Below, in pieces: positions 52,397 to 61,373 of a DNA stretch of 64,000 nucleotides. The translations under genes were made by a program, and so were the position numbers. The notes under the pieces are model-generated. The model saw only the letters and a program-made list of their open reading frames with translations. It had not been told where the DNA came from and made no database searches. Location of the stretch: the NCBI RefSeq assembly GCF_019823065.1, contig NZ_CP081966.1, positions 5,859,501-5,923,500 on the forward strand. The letters are read 5' to 3'. The stretch comes from Pseudomonas mosselii (GTDB taxonomy: Bacteria > Pseudomonadota > Gammaproteobacteria > Pseudomonadales > Pseudomonadaceae). Position 1 is the first letter of the stretch; the number at the start of each line of letters is the position of its first letter.

Positions 52397-53638
52397 TCAA
52401 CGACTCACAGCAATCGCCTGGTCACTCATGATACGCGGAGTCAGGAAGACCAGCAGCTCGGATTTTTTCTCTTGTAATGCATCGCGTCGAAACAGCCGCC
52501 CAACATACGGCAGATCGCCAAAAAATGGCACCTTGTCGACCACTTTGTTCTGCGACGTCGAGTACACGCCACCAATCACAATGGTCTGCCCATCGGTGAC
52601 CCGCACCTTGGCGTTGACCTCGTTCTTGCGGATCGGCGGCACATCGTTAAGGGCATTGATGAAGTCCGGCTCGTCCTTGGTCACCCGCACCGCCATGATC
52701 ACCTTGCCGTCCGGCGTGATCTGCGGCGTCACCTCCAGCGACAGGGACGCCTCTCGGAAGGAGACCGAAGTGGCGCCACTGCGGGTGGTTTCCTGGTAGG
52801 GCACTTCGGTGCCCTTGAGTATGCGCGCGGTTTCCTTGTCGGCCGTGACCACCTTGGGTTGGGAGATGATCTCGCCATTGCCGCTTTTTTCCATGGCGCT
52901 AAGCTCCAGATCGAGCAGGATATCGCTGCGCAGCAGCCCCACTCCCAACGCGGCACCTCCCCGCTCGACGCCAAGATCGACGAAAAGGTCGCTGCCCAGC
53001 CGGCGGTCCGAGCCATACAGCGGTCCACCCCAGCGCACGCCCAGGGCCTTTTCGTAATCGACATTGGCCTCGACGATCCGTGCCTCGATCATGACCTGGC
53101 GCACCGGCACATCCAGCTGAGTGACCAGCCTGCGCAGTTCGGCGAGCCGCGCGGCAGGCTGGGTGGCTACCAGGGTATTGGTGCGAGCGTCCACACTGAG
53201 GCTGCCACGCCCGGCCAGGGCACCGTCGTCCGCCAGGCTCGCCAGCAGCAGCTCCGCCAGCTCGCCGGCCTTGGCATGGAAGACAGGGATCAATTCACGC
53301 TGCAGTGGCTCGATGCCCTGGACCTGCCCAGCGAGCTCTGCCACAGGAGCAACCAGCAGCACATTCCCCTCCCGGCGCCTGCCCAAGCCCTTGCTGCGCA
53401 GCACCAGATCAAGCGCCTGCTCCCAGGGCACGTCTTCCAGGCGCAGGGTAATCCGTCCCTGCACCGAGTCGCCGACCACCAGGTTGACGCCCGCGTGATC
53501 GGCCATGACCTGAAGCACCGAACGCAGCTCGACGTCCTGGAGGTTGAGCGACATCGGCTCACCCTGAAACGTCTCGGCCTGCGTCGCCTGAAGCCCCAAC
53601 ATCAATAGCACGCCGCTCAACCATTGCCTCGGTCCCAT
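52397..53638 (-). CDS. pilQ: Type IV pilus secretin PilQ, short form
   Basis: A 413-residue outer-membrane secretin. It has a signal peptide ([20 protein letters not shown], cleavage near ATQA), an STN-like N0 domain (about 28-100), an N1 domain (about 105-175) and the secretin core (about 215-405), with VPYQETT and the secretin signature near [20 protein letters not shown] and [19 protein letters not shown]. PilQ of P. aeruginosa is about 700 residues with AMIN domains; these are absent here. The ATG at 53638 is preceded by AGGAGAGG and begins the signal peptide, so the start overlaps the end of the upstream gene by 80 bp. Confidence 0.88.
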   Translation of the reverse strand: MGPRQWLSGVLLMLGLQATQAETFQGEPMSLNLQDVELRSVLQVMADHAGVNLVVGDSVQGRITLRLEDVPWEQALDLVLRSKGLGRRREGNVLLVAPVAELAGQVQGIEPLQRELIPVFHAKAGELAELLLASLADDGALAGRGSLSVDARTNTLVATQPAARLAELRRLVTQLDVPVRQVMIEARIVEANVDYEKALGVRWGGPLYGSDRRLGSDLFVDLGVERGGAALGVGLLRSDILLDLELSAMEKSGNGEIISQPKVVTADKETARILKGTEVPYQETTRSGATSVSFREASLSLEVTPQITPDGKVIMAVRVTKDEPDFINALNDVPPIRKNEVNAKVRVTDGQTIVIGGVYSTSQNKVVDKVPFFGDLPYVGRLFRRDALQEKKSELLVFLTPRIMSDQAIAVSR

Positions 53639-54572
53639 CCCTGACCTCTCCTTGTTCATGCGTCCCAAGAACCAGATACCTGGGACGTGCTTGCCAGCGC
53701 CCATCGATGTAGATCCGCTCCTGGACCTCCACCCGGTCAACCTCAATGGCCACCACGACACTTCCTTCGAGCCCCAGTCGATCGCCTTCCGCGACCCGGT
53801 ACAGGCGACCTGCGAAGCGCAGCAATGCCTGTCGCCGCCCCGCCTGGGAGAGGCTGCCGACCATCTCCAACCGTGCCAATGGAACATGCGCCAGCCCACT
53901 GTCCTCACTCGGGGGCAACCAAGCCCGGAAAGGGTCGAATGCCGTCTTCGACAAGACCGCCTGGGCCGGCTCGTCCGCCAATGACGCCGGGACCGGCAGC
54001 TCTTCCCCAGGGTGGTAGGCATGCAATCGCAACTGGGCGGCGATTTGCCCGATGCCCCCATCCTTCAGGGCCAGCCTGAGCCGGTCCACATTCAACAGAC
54101 GCAACTGCCGCAGCGATTGCTCCAGCCACAGGCGCAGCGCCGGATACTGTCCCGACACCGCGATTTCCAGCGGTTGCACTCGATACGCTGGCGCCTGCTT
54201 TGCCTCCTGCACCTCGACTCGCTCGAATACCAGGCCATGTTCCTGCCCCGATAGCGCCAACTGATCGAGTAGCTCGCTCATGCCCTCTCCCGCGGCCAGC
54301 CGCCATCGTGTCGCCTGCAAAAGCGTCCGGGCATGTTCAAGCGCCCGCTGCTCCACACCCAGTTCGACGAGGCGCGCCCTGCGCTGCGCCAGTTCATCCT
54401 GTAGCTGGAGCTGTTGCCGGACAGACTCGAAATGCCCCTGAACCGGATCACGCAGACGTACCAGGTAGCCCACACAAGCAACCATGAGCGCGAGCGACAG
54501 GCACACCACGGACCTCACCACTCCCGACCGACCTGCCAGCGCCTGCCAGTCAAGGAGCCACAGGCGGGTCAC
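53559..54572 (-). CDS. PilO-PilP fusion protein
   Basis: A 337-residue protein joining two pilus alignment proteins. The N-terminal half is PilO-like: membrane helix (about 19-40, VVRSVVCLSLALMVACVGYLV), a coiled-coil, then a ferredoxin-like domain (GMSELLDQLALSGQEHGLVF, about 96-115). From about residue 205 it reads as PilP: FDPFRAWLPP, ARLEMVGSLSQAGRRQALL, then GDRLGLEGSVVVAIEVDRVE. PilP is normally a separate lipoprotein; here the lipobox is replaced by the PilO part. The GTG start at 54572 overlaps the pilN stop (GTGA). The C-terminal tail overlaps pilQ in another frame. Confidence 0.82.
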   Translation of the reverse strand: MTRLWLLDWQALAGRSGVVRSVVCLSLALMVACVGYLVRLRDPVQGHFESVRQQLQLQDELAQRRARLVELGVEQRALEHARTLLQATRWRLAAGEGMSELLDQLALSGQEHGLVFERVEVQEAKQAPAYRVQPLEIAVSGQYPALRLWLEQSLRQLRLLNVDRLRLALKDGGIGQIAAQLRLHAYHPGEELPVPASLADEPAQAVLSKTAFDPFRAWLPPSEDSGLAHVPLARLEMVGSLSQAGRRQALLRFAGRLYRVAEGDRLGLEGSVVVAIEVDRVEVQERIYIDGRWQARPRYLVLGTHEQGEVRDGTEAMVERRAIDVGASGDAGRDVSG

Positions 54573-55108
54573 GACTCGCCCGCCAGCAATCGCGCCGCCA
54601 GCAGGAACGCGTCACCCTCGTCATGACGCCTGAGCTGAACGAGCTCGAGGTCCCGCACCACGCCAACGTGCTCCAGGTCGCGCATGAACTGGGCGACCAC
54701 CGTCGCAGAGGCAGCCAGACCGCCCAGGCGCAAGCGTCCCGCCTCGACATCCACCTCCGTCAAGCGAGCACCTTCTGGCAGGGCCTGCTCAAGGGCGAGG
54801 AACAAATCAGGCATCTGCGACCGCCCTGTGCCGAGTGCAGACAACGCGGCATGCTCGGCCTGTAACGCCTCCCGCCTGCCGCGCAGTTGATCGACCTGCC
54901 TCAGCGAGATATCGAGCCGCTCGAGCTCCGCCTGATGCGAGACGACTATCAGTGCTTGTCGGGCCAGGCGCGACCGCGCCATCTGATCGAGCCATGTGAC
55001 CGCGCCCAGGGCCACCACCAGGGTGACTACGAGCCTGATCTGAAATTGCCGCACAGCCCTGGCCCTGCGGTGCTCGCGCCAGGGCATCAAGTTCAGTCTC
55101 ACCCTCAT
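54569..55108 (-). CDS. pilN: Type IV pilus inner-membrane protein PilN
   Basis: A 179-residue protein. The N-terminal MRVRLNLMPWREHRRARAV contains the conserved LMPWRE peptide that docks to PilM. It is followed by a membrane helix (about 25-43, IRLVVTLVVALGAVTWL), a coiled-coil (about 55-90) and a ferredoxin-like domain. The ATG at 55108 overlaps the pilM stop (ATGA) and has GGAGG upstream. An in-frame ATG 17 codons earlier lies inside pilM and would add a nonsense leader. Confidence 0.88.
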   Translation of the reverse strand: MRVRLNLMPWREHRRARAVRQFQIRLVVTLVVALGAVTWLDQMARSRLARQALIVVSHQAELERLDISLRQVDQLRGRREALQAEHAALSALGTGRSQMPDLFLALEQALPEGARLTEVDVEAGRLRLGGLAASATVVAQFMRDLEHVGVVRDLELVQLRRHDEGDAFLLAARLLAGES

Positions 55109-56001
55109 GCCCGGCCTCCCATGGCCAAGCCGCAGGCCAGGACCATCGAAGCTGCACAAAGGCCATCATGCTCCCGGAGACCTGCCAGCGGGAGCGGGCA
55201 ACCCACCTGGCATTTCACATCCAGGCGTTCTCGCAAATGCGCCGCCCGGGCTTCATCGGCAGCGGAGCCGAACAGGACAACGTCAGCGATGGGCGCCTGC
55301 TCATCCAACCGCCAGAGGCTATCGACAGCGACATCCCAGTGCGCCGGCGAGCCCAGGGCGAGCCGCTGGCGCTGCGCAATGGGGTCGCCGTGCCAGCGGT
55401 GCATGACCACTTCGCCCGGCTCCAACTGCAGCAGCACAGCTGAGCGAGCCTGCGCCTCAGACAGCAACGCTCGCCGTAGCGCGAAGCTGTCCACCTCCAC
55501 GGCTTCAAGTTGCAATCCGGCCTTGGCAAACACCCGCTCCCACGGATCGAGCTGGCTTTGCCGGCAGGCAACCACCAGCACTTCGAATTGCCCGGGATCA
55601 TCGGCGCATGCACCCTGCACCCAGTAGTCAAGGGCCAGATCCTCAAGCGGGAAGGGAAACAACTGCTCGGCCTGAGCCAACACGGCCGCTTCGATACCAA
55701 GGTCGGCCAGCCCGGCAGGCAACCGGCAACGCTTGCAGATGACCTGAGAGGCGGGCAATGCCAGGGCGACGCGCAACTGCCTGGTTCGACATTGAACATG
55801 GGCCCGCCGCAACCCCATCACCAACCCCTGCGCCTCGTCGGATGCCACCCAGCCAGGCGTCGCCGGCTCGAAGCGCTCCTGCGCCCACCCCTGCACACGC
55901 CAACCGCCGCGCTGGCGATGCAGGTGCAGCATTCTTATGGAACCGGAGGCAATTTCCACCCCCAGCAGTGAACCGGCGTCCCTGCCAAAGCATCCAAGCA
56001 T
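55105..56001 (-). CDS. pilM: Type IV pilus assembly ATPase-fold protein PilM
   Basis: A 298-residue actin/FtsA-like cytoplasmic protein. The start MLGCFGRDAGSLLGVEIASGS gives the first nucleotide-binding strand, and VALALPASQVICKR plus a late FGSAADEARAA fit the PilM fold. It is shorter and more divergent than the about 354-residue PilM of P. aeruginosa, in keeping with the reduced pil block here. It is first in the pilM-N-OP-Q-aroK-aroB run and divergent from ponA across 166 bp. Confidence 0.85.
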   Translation of the reverse strand: MLGCFGRDAGSLLGVEIASGSIRMLHLHRQRGGWRVQGWAQERFEPATPGWVASDEAQGLVMGLRRAHVQCRTRQLRVALALPASQVICKRCRLPAGLADLGIEAAVLAQAEQLFPFPLEDLALDYWVQGACADDPGQFEVLVVACRQSQLDPWERVFAKAGLQLEAVEVDSFALRRALLSEAQARSAVLLQLEPGEVVMHRWHGDPIAQRQRLALGSPAHWDVAVDSLWRLDEQAPIADVVLFGSAADEARAAHLRERLDVKCQVGCPLPLAGLREHDGLCAASMVLACGLAMGGRA

Positions 56002-56095
56002 GGCTGTTCCTTTCTGGTCATCGGCAGCCCGCGCCGTAGTGGCGCGAGCGGTCGTCCTACGCCCCGGGCGGTCACCCGGTGGGACGAAAAATGCT

Positions 56096-56101
56096 TATAA
56101 T
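56096..56101 (+). promoter_or_regulatory. Perfect -10 (TATAAT) upstream of ponA
   Basis: TATAAT at 56096-56101 lies 66 bp before the ponA start in the pilM/ponA gap, within GCTTATAATGGCC. No good -35 is seen 16-18 bp upstream, so strength is uncertain. Confidence 0.5.
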
Positions 56102-56167
56102 GGCCAGCGTTTTCCTGTCCGCCGGCCCCGCGCGCAATCCACTCCTCAACCTGGACACCCAAAAGCC

Positions 56168-58621
56168 TTGATACGTCTGCTGAAGTTCTTCTGGTGGTCT
56201 CTCGTCGCCGTCATCTGCGCGCTCGTGCTCGGTGTGAGCGGTGCGTTTCTGTATCTTAGCCCCAGCCTGCCCTCGGTCGAATCGCTCAGAAGCGTCCAGT
56301 TGCAAATCCCCCTGAGGGTGTACAGTAGCGACGGCAAGCTGATTGCCGAGTTCGGCGAGATGCGGCGCTCGCCGATCAAGTTCCAGGAAATTCCCCCACA
56401 GTTCATCCAGGCGCTTCTGTCCGCCGAAGACGACAATTTCCTCAACCACTACGGGGTAGATCCCAGCAGCCTGATGCGCGCGGCATCGCAGTTGCTCAAG
56501 TCCGGGCATATCCAGACCGGCGGCAGCACCATCACCATGCAGGTGGCGAAGAACTTCTTCCTCACCAGCGAGCGCAGCTTCTCGCGCAAGACCAACGAGA
56601 TCCTGCTGGCCCTGCAGATCGAGCGCGAGCTGACCAAGGACGAGATCCTCGAGCTCTACGTCAACAAGATCTACCTGGGCAACCGCGCCTACGGCATCGA
56701 TGCCGCGGCGCAGGTGTACTACGGCAAGTCGATTCGCGACGTAAGCCTGGCGCAGATGGCGATGATCGCCGGCCTGCCCAAGGCGCCCTCGCGCTTCAAC
56801 CCCCTGGCCAACCCGGTACGCGCCAAGGAGCGCCGTGACTGGATCCTCGGACGCATGTACAAGCTCGGCAAGATCGACGAAGCCAGCTACCAGGCGGCCC
56901 TGGCCGAACCGCTGAACGCCAGCTACCACGTGCCGACTCCGGAAGTGAACGCCCCCTATGTCGCCGAGATGGCCCGCGCCGAGATGGTCGGCCGCTACGG
57001 CAGCGACGCCTACACCGAAGGTTTCCGCGTCACCACCACGGTGCCGAGCGACATGCAGCAGATGGCCAACAGCGCGGTGCTCAACGGCCTCAGCGAGTAT
57101 GACGAACGCCACGGTTACCGCGGCCCCGAGGCACGCTTCCCGGGCAAGACCCGTGCGGCCTGGCTGCAGGAACTGGGCAAGCAGCGCACCCTCGGCGGCC
57201 TGGAGCCGGCCATCGTCACCCAGGTCGAGAAGACGGGCCTGAAGGTGATGACCCGCAGCGGGCTGGAAGAGAATGTGGCCTGGGATACCATGAAGTGGGC
57301 CCGCCCATACCTCAGCAGCAACTCGCAGGGACGTTCGCCACAATCGCCCGGCGACGTCGCCCAGGTCGGCGACCTGGTCCGCCTGCAGCGCCTGGAGGAC
57401 GGCAAGCTCAAGTTCAGCCAGGTACCTGGGGCCCAGAGCGCCCTGGTCACCCTCGACCCTTACAACGGCGCCATCCGCGCCCTGGTCGGCGGATTCTCCT
57501 TCGAGCAGAGCAACTACAACCGCGCCATGCAGGCCAAGCGCCAGCCGGGCTCGAGCTTCAAGCCCTTTGTCTACAGCGCCGCGCTGGACAACGGCTACAC
57601 CGCCGCCAGCCTGGTCAACGACGCGCCGATCGTGTTCGTCGATGAGTACCTGGACAAGGTCTGGCGCCCGAAGAACGACACCAATACCTTCCTTGGCCCG
57701 ATCCGCATGCGCGAGGCGCTGTACAAGTCGCGCAACCTGGTTTCGATCCGCCTGCTGCAGGCCATGGGCGTGGACCGCACCATCGACTACATCGCCAAGT
57801 TCGGCTTCAACAAGCAGGACCTGCCGCGCAACCTGTCGCTGGCACTGGGCACCGCGACCCTGACGCCGATGGAGATCGCCACCGGCTGGAGCACCTTCGC
57901 CAACGGCGGCTACAAGATCAGCCCCTACCTGATCGAGCGAGTCGAAAGCCGCAACGGCGAAACCCTGTTCACCGCCAACCCGGCACGGGTGCCCCAGGGC
58001 AGCCAGGACCAGGCCGGCCTCGCCGCCCCCGAGCAGGCGATCAGTGTCGCGCCGATGCCGGGCGAAGCACCGTCGGCCCTCGGCCAGACCGCCCCGGCGC
58101 CGCAGGTACCCGCCGTGGCCGAGCAGATCATCGACGGGCGCACCTCGTACATTCTCACCAGCATGCTGCAGGATGTGATCAAGCGCGGCACCGGCCGCCG
58201 CGCCCTGGCCCTCGGCCGCACGGACCTGGCAGGCAAGACCGGTACCACCAACGAGTCCAAGGATGCCTGGTTCTCCGGCTACAACGCCGACTACGTCACC
58301 ACCGTCTGGGTAGGCTTCGACCAGCCGGAAACCCTGGGCAGACGCGAGTACGGCGGCACCGTGGCGTTGCCGATCTGGATGAGCTTCATGGGCGCGGCGC
58401 TCAAGGGCAAGCCTGAGCACGCACCGGCCGAGCCGGAAGGCATTCTCAGCCTGCGTGTCGACCCGGTCAGCGGCCGCGCCGCCACACCAGGCACACCGAA
58501 TGCCTACTTCGAGCTGTTCAAGGCCGAGGACTCGCCACCTTCGGTAGACGAGCTGGGCAATGGCGCCGTCCCCGGCAGCCCGCTGCCGGCGGATGAAGCG
58601 GCGCCGATGGATCTGTTCTGA
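56168..58621 (+). CDS. ponA: Penicillin-binding protein 1A
   Basis: An 817-residue bifunctional peptidoglycan synthase. It has an N-terminal membrane helix (LIRLLKFFWWSLVAVICALV), a glycosyltransferase domain (about 55-230; catalytic EDDNFLNHYG and QVAKNFFL), an OB insert, and a transpeptidase domain with SSFK (QPGSSFKPFVY), the SRN motif (YKSRNLVS) and KTG (LAGKTGTTNE). The start is taken as TTG at 56168, because the family begins at this helix and no ATG lies nearby; the frame stays open upstream but encodes no recognisable sequence. The length fits PonA (about 820). Confidence 0.93.
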   Translation: MIRLLKFFWWSLVAVICALVLGVSGAFLYLSPSLPSVESLRSVQLQIPLRVYSSDGKLIAEFGEMRRSPIKFQEIPPQFIQALLSAEDDNFLNHYGVDPSSLMRAASQLLKSGHIQTGGSTITMQVAKNFFLTSERSFSRKTNEILLALQIERELTKDEILELYVNKIYLGNRAYGIDAAAQVYYGKSIRDVSLAQMAMIAGLPKAPSRFNPLANPVRAKERRDWILGRMYKLGKIDEASYQAALAEPLNASYHVPTPEVNAPYVAEMARAEMVGRYGSDAYTEGFRVTTTVPSDMQQMANSAVLNGLSEYDERHGYRGPEARFPGKTRAAWLQELGKQRTLGGLEPAIVTQVEKTGLKVMTRSGLEENVAWDTMKWARPYLSSNSQGRSPQSPGDVAQVGDLVRLQRLEDGKLKFSQVPGAQSALVTLDPYNGAIRALVGGFSFEQSNYNRAMQAKRQPGSSFKPFVYSAALDNGYTAASLVNDAPIVFVDEYLDKVWRPKNDTNTFLGPIRMREALYKSRNLVSIRLLQAMGVDRTIDYIAKFGFNKQDLPRNLSLALGTATLTPMEIATGWSTFANGGYKISPYLIERVESRNGETLFTANPARVPQGSQDQAGLAAPEQAISVAPMPGEAPSALGQTAPAPQVPAVAEQIIDGRTSYILTSMLQDVIKRGTGRRALALGRTDLAGKTGTTNESKDAWFSGYNADYVTTVWVGFDQPETLGRREYGGTVALPIWMSFMGAALKGKPEHAPAEPEGILSLRVDPVSGRAATPGTPNAYFELFKAEDSPPSVDELGNGAVPGSPLPADEAAPMDLF

Positions 58622-58664
58622 CCACAGCGCGGGACAGCTGCGCGATGCTTTGACAGCGGCAAGC

Positions 58665-58698
58665 AAAAAGCCCCGACTCTCACGAGCCGGGGCTTTTT
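58665..58698. terminator. Bidirectional terminator between ponA and maeB
   Basis: AAAAAGCCCCG (58665-58675) and CGGGGCTTTTT (58688-58698) form a perfect 11-bp stem with A and T runs on both sides, 43 bp after ponA and 18 bp before the maeB stop. It can serve both convergent genes. Confidence 0.88.
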
Positions 58699-58716
58699 CA
58701 TGACGCTACGACCGGA

Positions 58717-59985
58717 TCAGCCGTTGAACACGTCATCCACGCTTTTCAGCGGGTAGTGCTTCGGATACGGCAGGGTGGCCACGCCGGATTCGATGGCGGC
58801 CTTGGCCACGGCATCGGAAACCACGGTGATCAGACGGGCATCCAGCGGCTTCGGAATGATGTATTCGCGGCCGAATTCCAGGGCCTGTACGCCGTAGGCT
58901 TCGCAGACTTCCTTCGGCACTGGCTGCTTGGCCAGGTCCTTCAGGGCGATGGCGGCGGCGATCTTCATTTCTTCGTTGATGCGCTTGGCGCGAACGTCCA
59001 GGGCACCGCGGAAGATGAATGGGAAGCCCAGTACGTTGTTGACCTGGTTCGGGTAGTCGGAACGACCGGTGGCCATGATCACGTCGCTGCGGGTGGCGTG
59101 AGCCAGCTCCGGAGCGATTTCCGGATCCGGGTTCGAGCAGGCGAACACGATCGGGTTGGCGGCCATCGACTTCAGGCCTTCCGGGCTCAGCAGGTTCGGA
59201 CCGGACAGGCCGACGAACACATCGGCGCCGTTCAGTGCATCAGCCAGGGTGCGCTTGTCGGTGGCGTGGGCGAACTGGGCCTTGTACTGGTTCAGGTCGT
59301 CGCGGCCGGCGTGGATCACGCCGCTGCGGTCGATCATGAAGATGTTCTCGACCTTGGCGCCCATGCTTACCAGCAGCTTCATGCAGGAGATGGCGGCGGC
59401 ACCGGCGCCCAGGCAGACGATCTTCGCCTCCTCGAGCTTCTTGCCGGCGATTTCCAGGGCGTTGATCATTCCGGCGGCGGTAACGATGGCGGTACCGTGC
59501 TGGTCATCGTGGAAGACGGGAATGTCGCACTGTTCGATCAGGGTGCGCTCGATCTCGAAGCACTCAGGTGCCTTGATGTCTTCCAGGTTGATGCCGCCGA
59601 AGGTGATGGAGATGCGGCGAACGGTGTCGATGAAGGCCTGCGGGCTCTCCGACTCGACTTCGATATCGAACACGTCGATACCGGCGAAACGCTTAAACAG
59701 AACACCCTTGCCTTCCATTACCGGCTTGGAGGCCAGCGGGCCGAGGTCGCCCAGACCGAGGATGGCGGTGCCATCGGAGATCACCGCAACCAGGTTGCCC
59801 TTGCCGGTGTACTTGTAGGCCAGCTCCGGATCACGGCCGATCTCGCGCACAGGCTCGGCGACGCCAGGGCTGTAGGCCAGGGCGAGGTCACGGGCGGTGG
59901 CGGTGGGCTTGGAGAGCTCGACGCTCAGCTTCCCCGGACGGGGCTGGGCGTGGTATTCGAGAGCGGCGGTTTTCAGGTCTGACAT
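58717..59985 (-). CDS. maeB: NADP-type malic enzyme (short form)
   Basis: A 422-residue enzyme that oxidatively decarboxylates malate to pyruvate. Malic-enzyme motifs are visible: AYSPGVAEPVREI (about 40-52), FHDDQHGTAIVTAAGMINAL (about 161-180) and the NADP-binding IVCLGAGAAAISCMKLL. E. coli MaeB is about 760 residues because of a C-terminal phosphotransacetylase-like domain; this one ends after the malic-enzyme domains, as in P. aeruginosa. The ATG at 59985 (MSDLKTAALEYH) is the family start; an ATG three codons earlier is possible. Confidence 0.94.
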   Translation of the reverse strand: MSDLKTAALEYHAQPRPGKLSVELSKPTATARDLALAYSPGVAEPVREIGRDPELAYKYTGKGNLVAVISDGTAILGLGDLGPLASKPVMEGKGVLFKRFAGIDVFDIEVESESPQAFIDTVRRISITFGGINLEDIKAPECFEIERTLIEQCDIPVFHDDQHGTAIVTAAGMINALEIAGKKLEEAKIVCLGAGAAAISCMKLLVSMGAKVENIFMIDRSGVIHAGRDDLNQYKAQFAHATDKRTLADALNGADVFVGLSGPNLLSPEGLKSMAANPIVFACSNPDPEIAPELAHATRSDVIMATGRSDYPNQVNNVLGFPFIFRGALDVRAKRINEEMKIAAAIALKDLAKQPVPKEVCEAYGVQALEFGREYIIPKPLDARLITVVSDAVAKAAIESGVATLPYPKHYPLKSVDDVFNG

Positions 59986-60164
59986 GATGGGCATTCCGCT
60001 GTTTACTGTTCTGACGGACCGCCGAGGATACGCAAAGAGCCGGGGGGCGACAAGACTGCCCGGTCACTATGTGTCAAGGCCTTTGGCCTACGACTTTACG
60101 CTATAACCCACGGGGCTTACGGGACCCAGTGTGTACAATCCAATAGCAAAATGTCTACAACTAT

Positions 60165-60986
60165 TTACCCTGGAACAGCCGCCAACATGCTCGGATCGGT
60201 CAATGGCAACAGCCAGCGTCGCTGCCCGGGCTTGAGCCCTCCCTTGCGGGATCGGTCCAACACCCAGCCACGCGCCTCGACCTGGCGTCCCTTGAGGTTA
60301 GCGAAGAAGCTGGCGGGGAAGCGCTGCTGCAGACGAGCGGGGACCTGCAGCACCACGGCATCGTCGAGCTCCAGCCAGATACCGCCACGGTTGCGCTCGA
60401 TACCCTTGATCTTGCCGCCGATCACGGCAAAACCGGACTGCCTGACTTCCCTCGCACGCACTACCGGCGACTGGCGCCACAGCCCGGCTCCGGCGTTGCG
60501 CGCCTGCTGCTCGGCTTGTTGCTGGCAGCCCGACAAGGCCACGTTGGGGGCAATGGCGACCCGGTAGCCGAGGCCCTCGCTGAGCAATTGTGCTTCGAGA
60601 TTGTCGCCAGTACGGCTATAGATGTGCGCCAGGGTTCGACCGTACTTGTCCTTGGGTTCCACGCCCGGGACCAGGCCGACGCGACCATTGCTGGCCTCGA
60701 CCAGCGCCTGCAGGCGCCGTTTCGCAGCCTCGGCGTAGGGCTCGCTGGTGCGGCCCTTGCGGCCGATCTCGGGCGCATTGATGCCGATCAGCCGCACGTT
60801 GCGGCCATCATCCAGGCGCAAGGTGTCGCCGTCGACTACCTGGCGCACCGTCACCTGCTGCGGCTGCTCGGGCAACGGACAGAAGGCCAGGGCCGGAAAA
60901 TGCCAGATCGCGCCCACAAAAAAGGCGCCCGCAAGGGGCGCCTTCTTTTGCAGCAACGCGAACCTCGAGAGATTCGCCATGCGCAT
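60165..60986 (-). CDS. Secreted SNase-like nuclease with C-terminal extension
   Basis: A 273-residue protein with a signal peptide: LLQKKAPLAGAFFVGA as charged and hydrophobic parts, then FPALA as likely cleavage site. A staphylococcal-nuclease-like domain follows (about 45-165: VVDGDTLRL, LIGINAPEIG, DKYGRTLAHIY) with the Arg and Glu positions of the fold, and an extra C-terminal domain with WLELDDAVVLQVP. It starts 2 bp after the rpmE stop. The intrinsic terminator of rpmE lies within its signal-peptide codons. The order maeB, nuclease, rpmE, priA, argS is also found in other pseudomonads. Confidence 0.82.
   Translation of the reverse strand: MRMANLSRFALLQKKAPLAGAFFVGAIWHFPALAFCPLPEQPQQVTVRQVVDGDTLRLDDGRNVRLIGINAPEIGRKGRTSEPYAEAAKRRLQALVEASNGRVGLVPGVEPKDKYGRTLAHIYSRTGDNLEAQLLSEGLGYRVAIAPNVALSGCQQQAEQQARNAGAGLWRQSPVVRAREVRQSGFAVIGGKIKGIERNRGGIWLELDDAVVLQVPARLQQRFPASFFANLKGRQVEARGWVLDRSRKGGLKPGQRRWLLPLTDPSMLAAVPG
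60918..60949 (-). terminator. Rho-independent terminator of rpmE inside the nuclease gene
   Basis: On the minus strand AAGGCGCCCC and GGGCGCCTTTTTT form a strong stem with a TTGC loop and a six-T tail, 40 bp after the rpmE stop. It overlaps codons for the signal peptide of the next gene on the same strand. Confidence 0.82.
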
Positions 60987-60988
60987 GA

Positions 60989-61204
60989 TTACTTCTTGGT
61001 ACCGAACATACCGAAGCGATCGGCGAACTTCTGTACGCGACCACCGGTGTCCAGGACTTTCTGCTTACCGGTGTAGAACGGGTGGCACAGGTTGCAAACG
61101 TCGATCGCCAGGACGCTGCCCAGGGTCGAACGGGTTTCAAACTTGTTGCCGCAGCTGCAGGTGACTGCAACTACTTCGTAGTTCGGATGAATATCTGCTT
61201 TCAT
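60989..61204 (-). CDS. rpmE: 50S ribosomal protein L31 (zinc-binding type)
   Basis: A 71-residue ribosomal protein. [12 protein letters not shown] is the family start, and the four zinc-ligand cysteines are visible in CSCG (C16, C18) and CNLC (C37, C40). This is the cysteine-containing form that can be replaced by a zinc-free paralogue under zinc starvation; the paralogue is not in this window. The ATG at 61204 is chosen over an upstream in-frame start because the leader is not family-like. A promoter is seen at 61275-61302. Confidence 0.97.
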   Translation of the reverse strand: MKADIHPNYEVVAVTCSCGNKFETRSTLGSVLAIDVCNLCHPFYTGKQKVLDTGGRVQKFADRFGMFGTKK

Positions 61205-61274
61205 GGTCACTTCCTCGAGCTGCGTGCCGCCACCCAACACCTATTGTTGAATACCGCACGTAATTAGGCGGCGA

Positions 61275-61302
61275 ATAATACCAGAGCGCGGCCGCAGCGC
61301 AA
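61275..61302 (-). promoter_or_regulatory. Sigma-70-like promoter for rpmE
   Basis: On the minus strand TTGCGC (61302-61297), a 16-bp spacer and TATTAT (61280-61275) resemble a sigma-70 promoter, about 70 bp upstream of the rpmE start, as expected for a highly expressed ribosomal gene. Confidence 0.5.
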
Positions 61303-61373
61303 GTTGTCGCTTGCACCGACCGTCGTCTGCTAGGCTCGCCTGATTTGTGAAACGCCCTCCAGAGACCTTCCGC

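Noticed and set aside
53639..54061. N-terminal extension of PilQ through the PilO-PilP gene
   Set aside because: The upstream part is out-of-frame sequence of the fusion gene and lacks secretin features; the signal peptide and ribosome site support the start at 53638.
55937..56167. 77-codon N-terminal extension of PonA
   Set aside because: It would overlap pilM, cover the TATAAT promoter element and place a nonsense leader before the membrane helix with which PBP1A normally starts.
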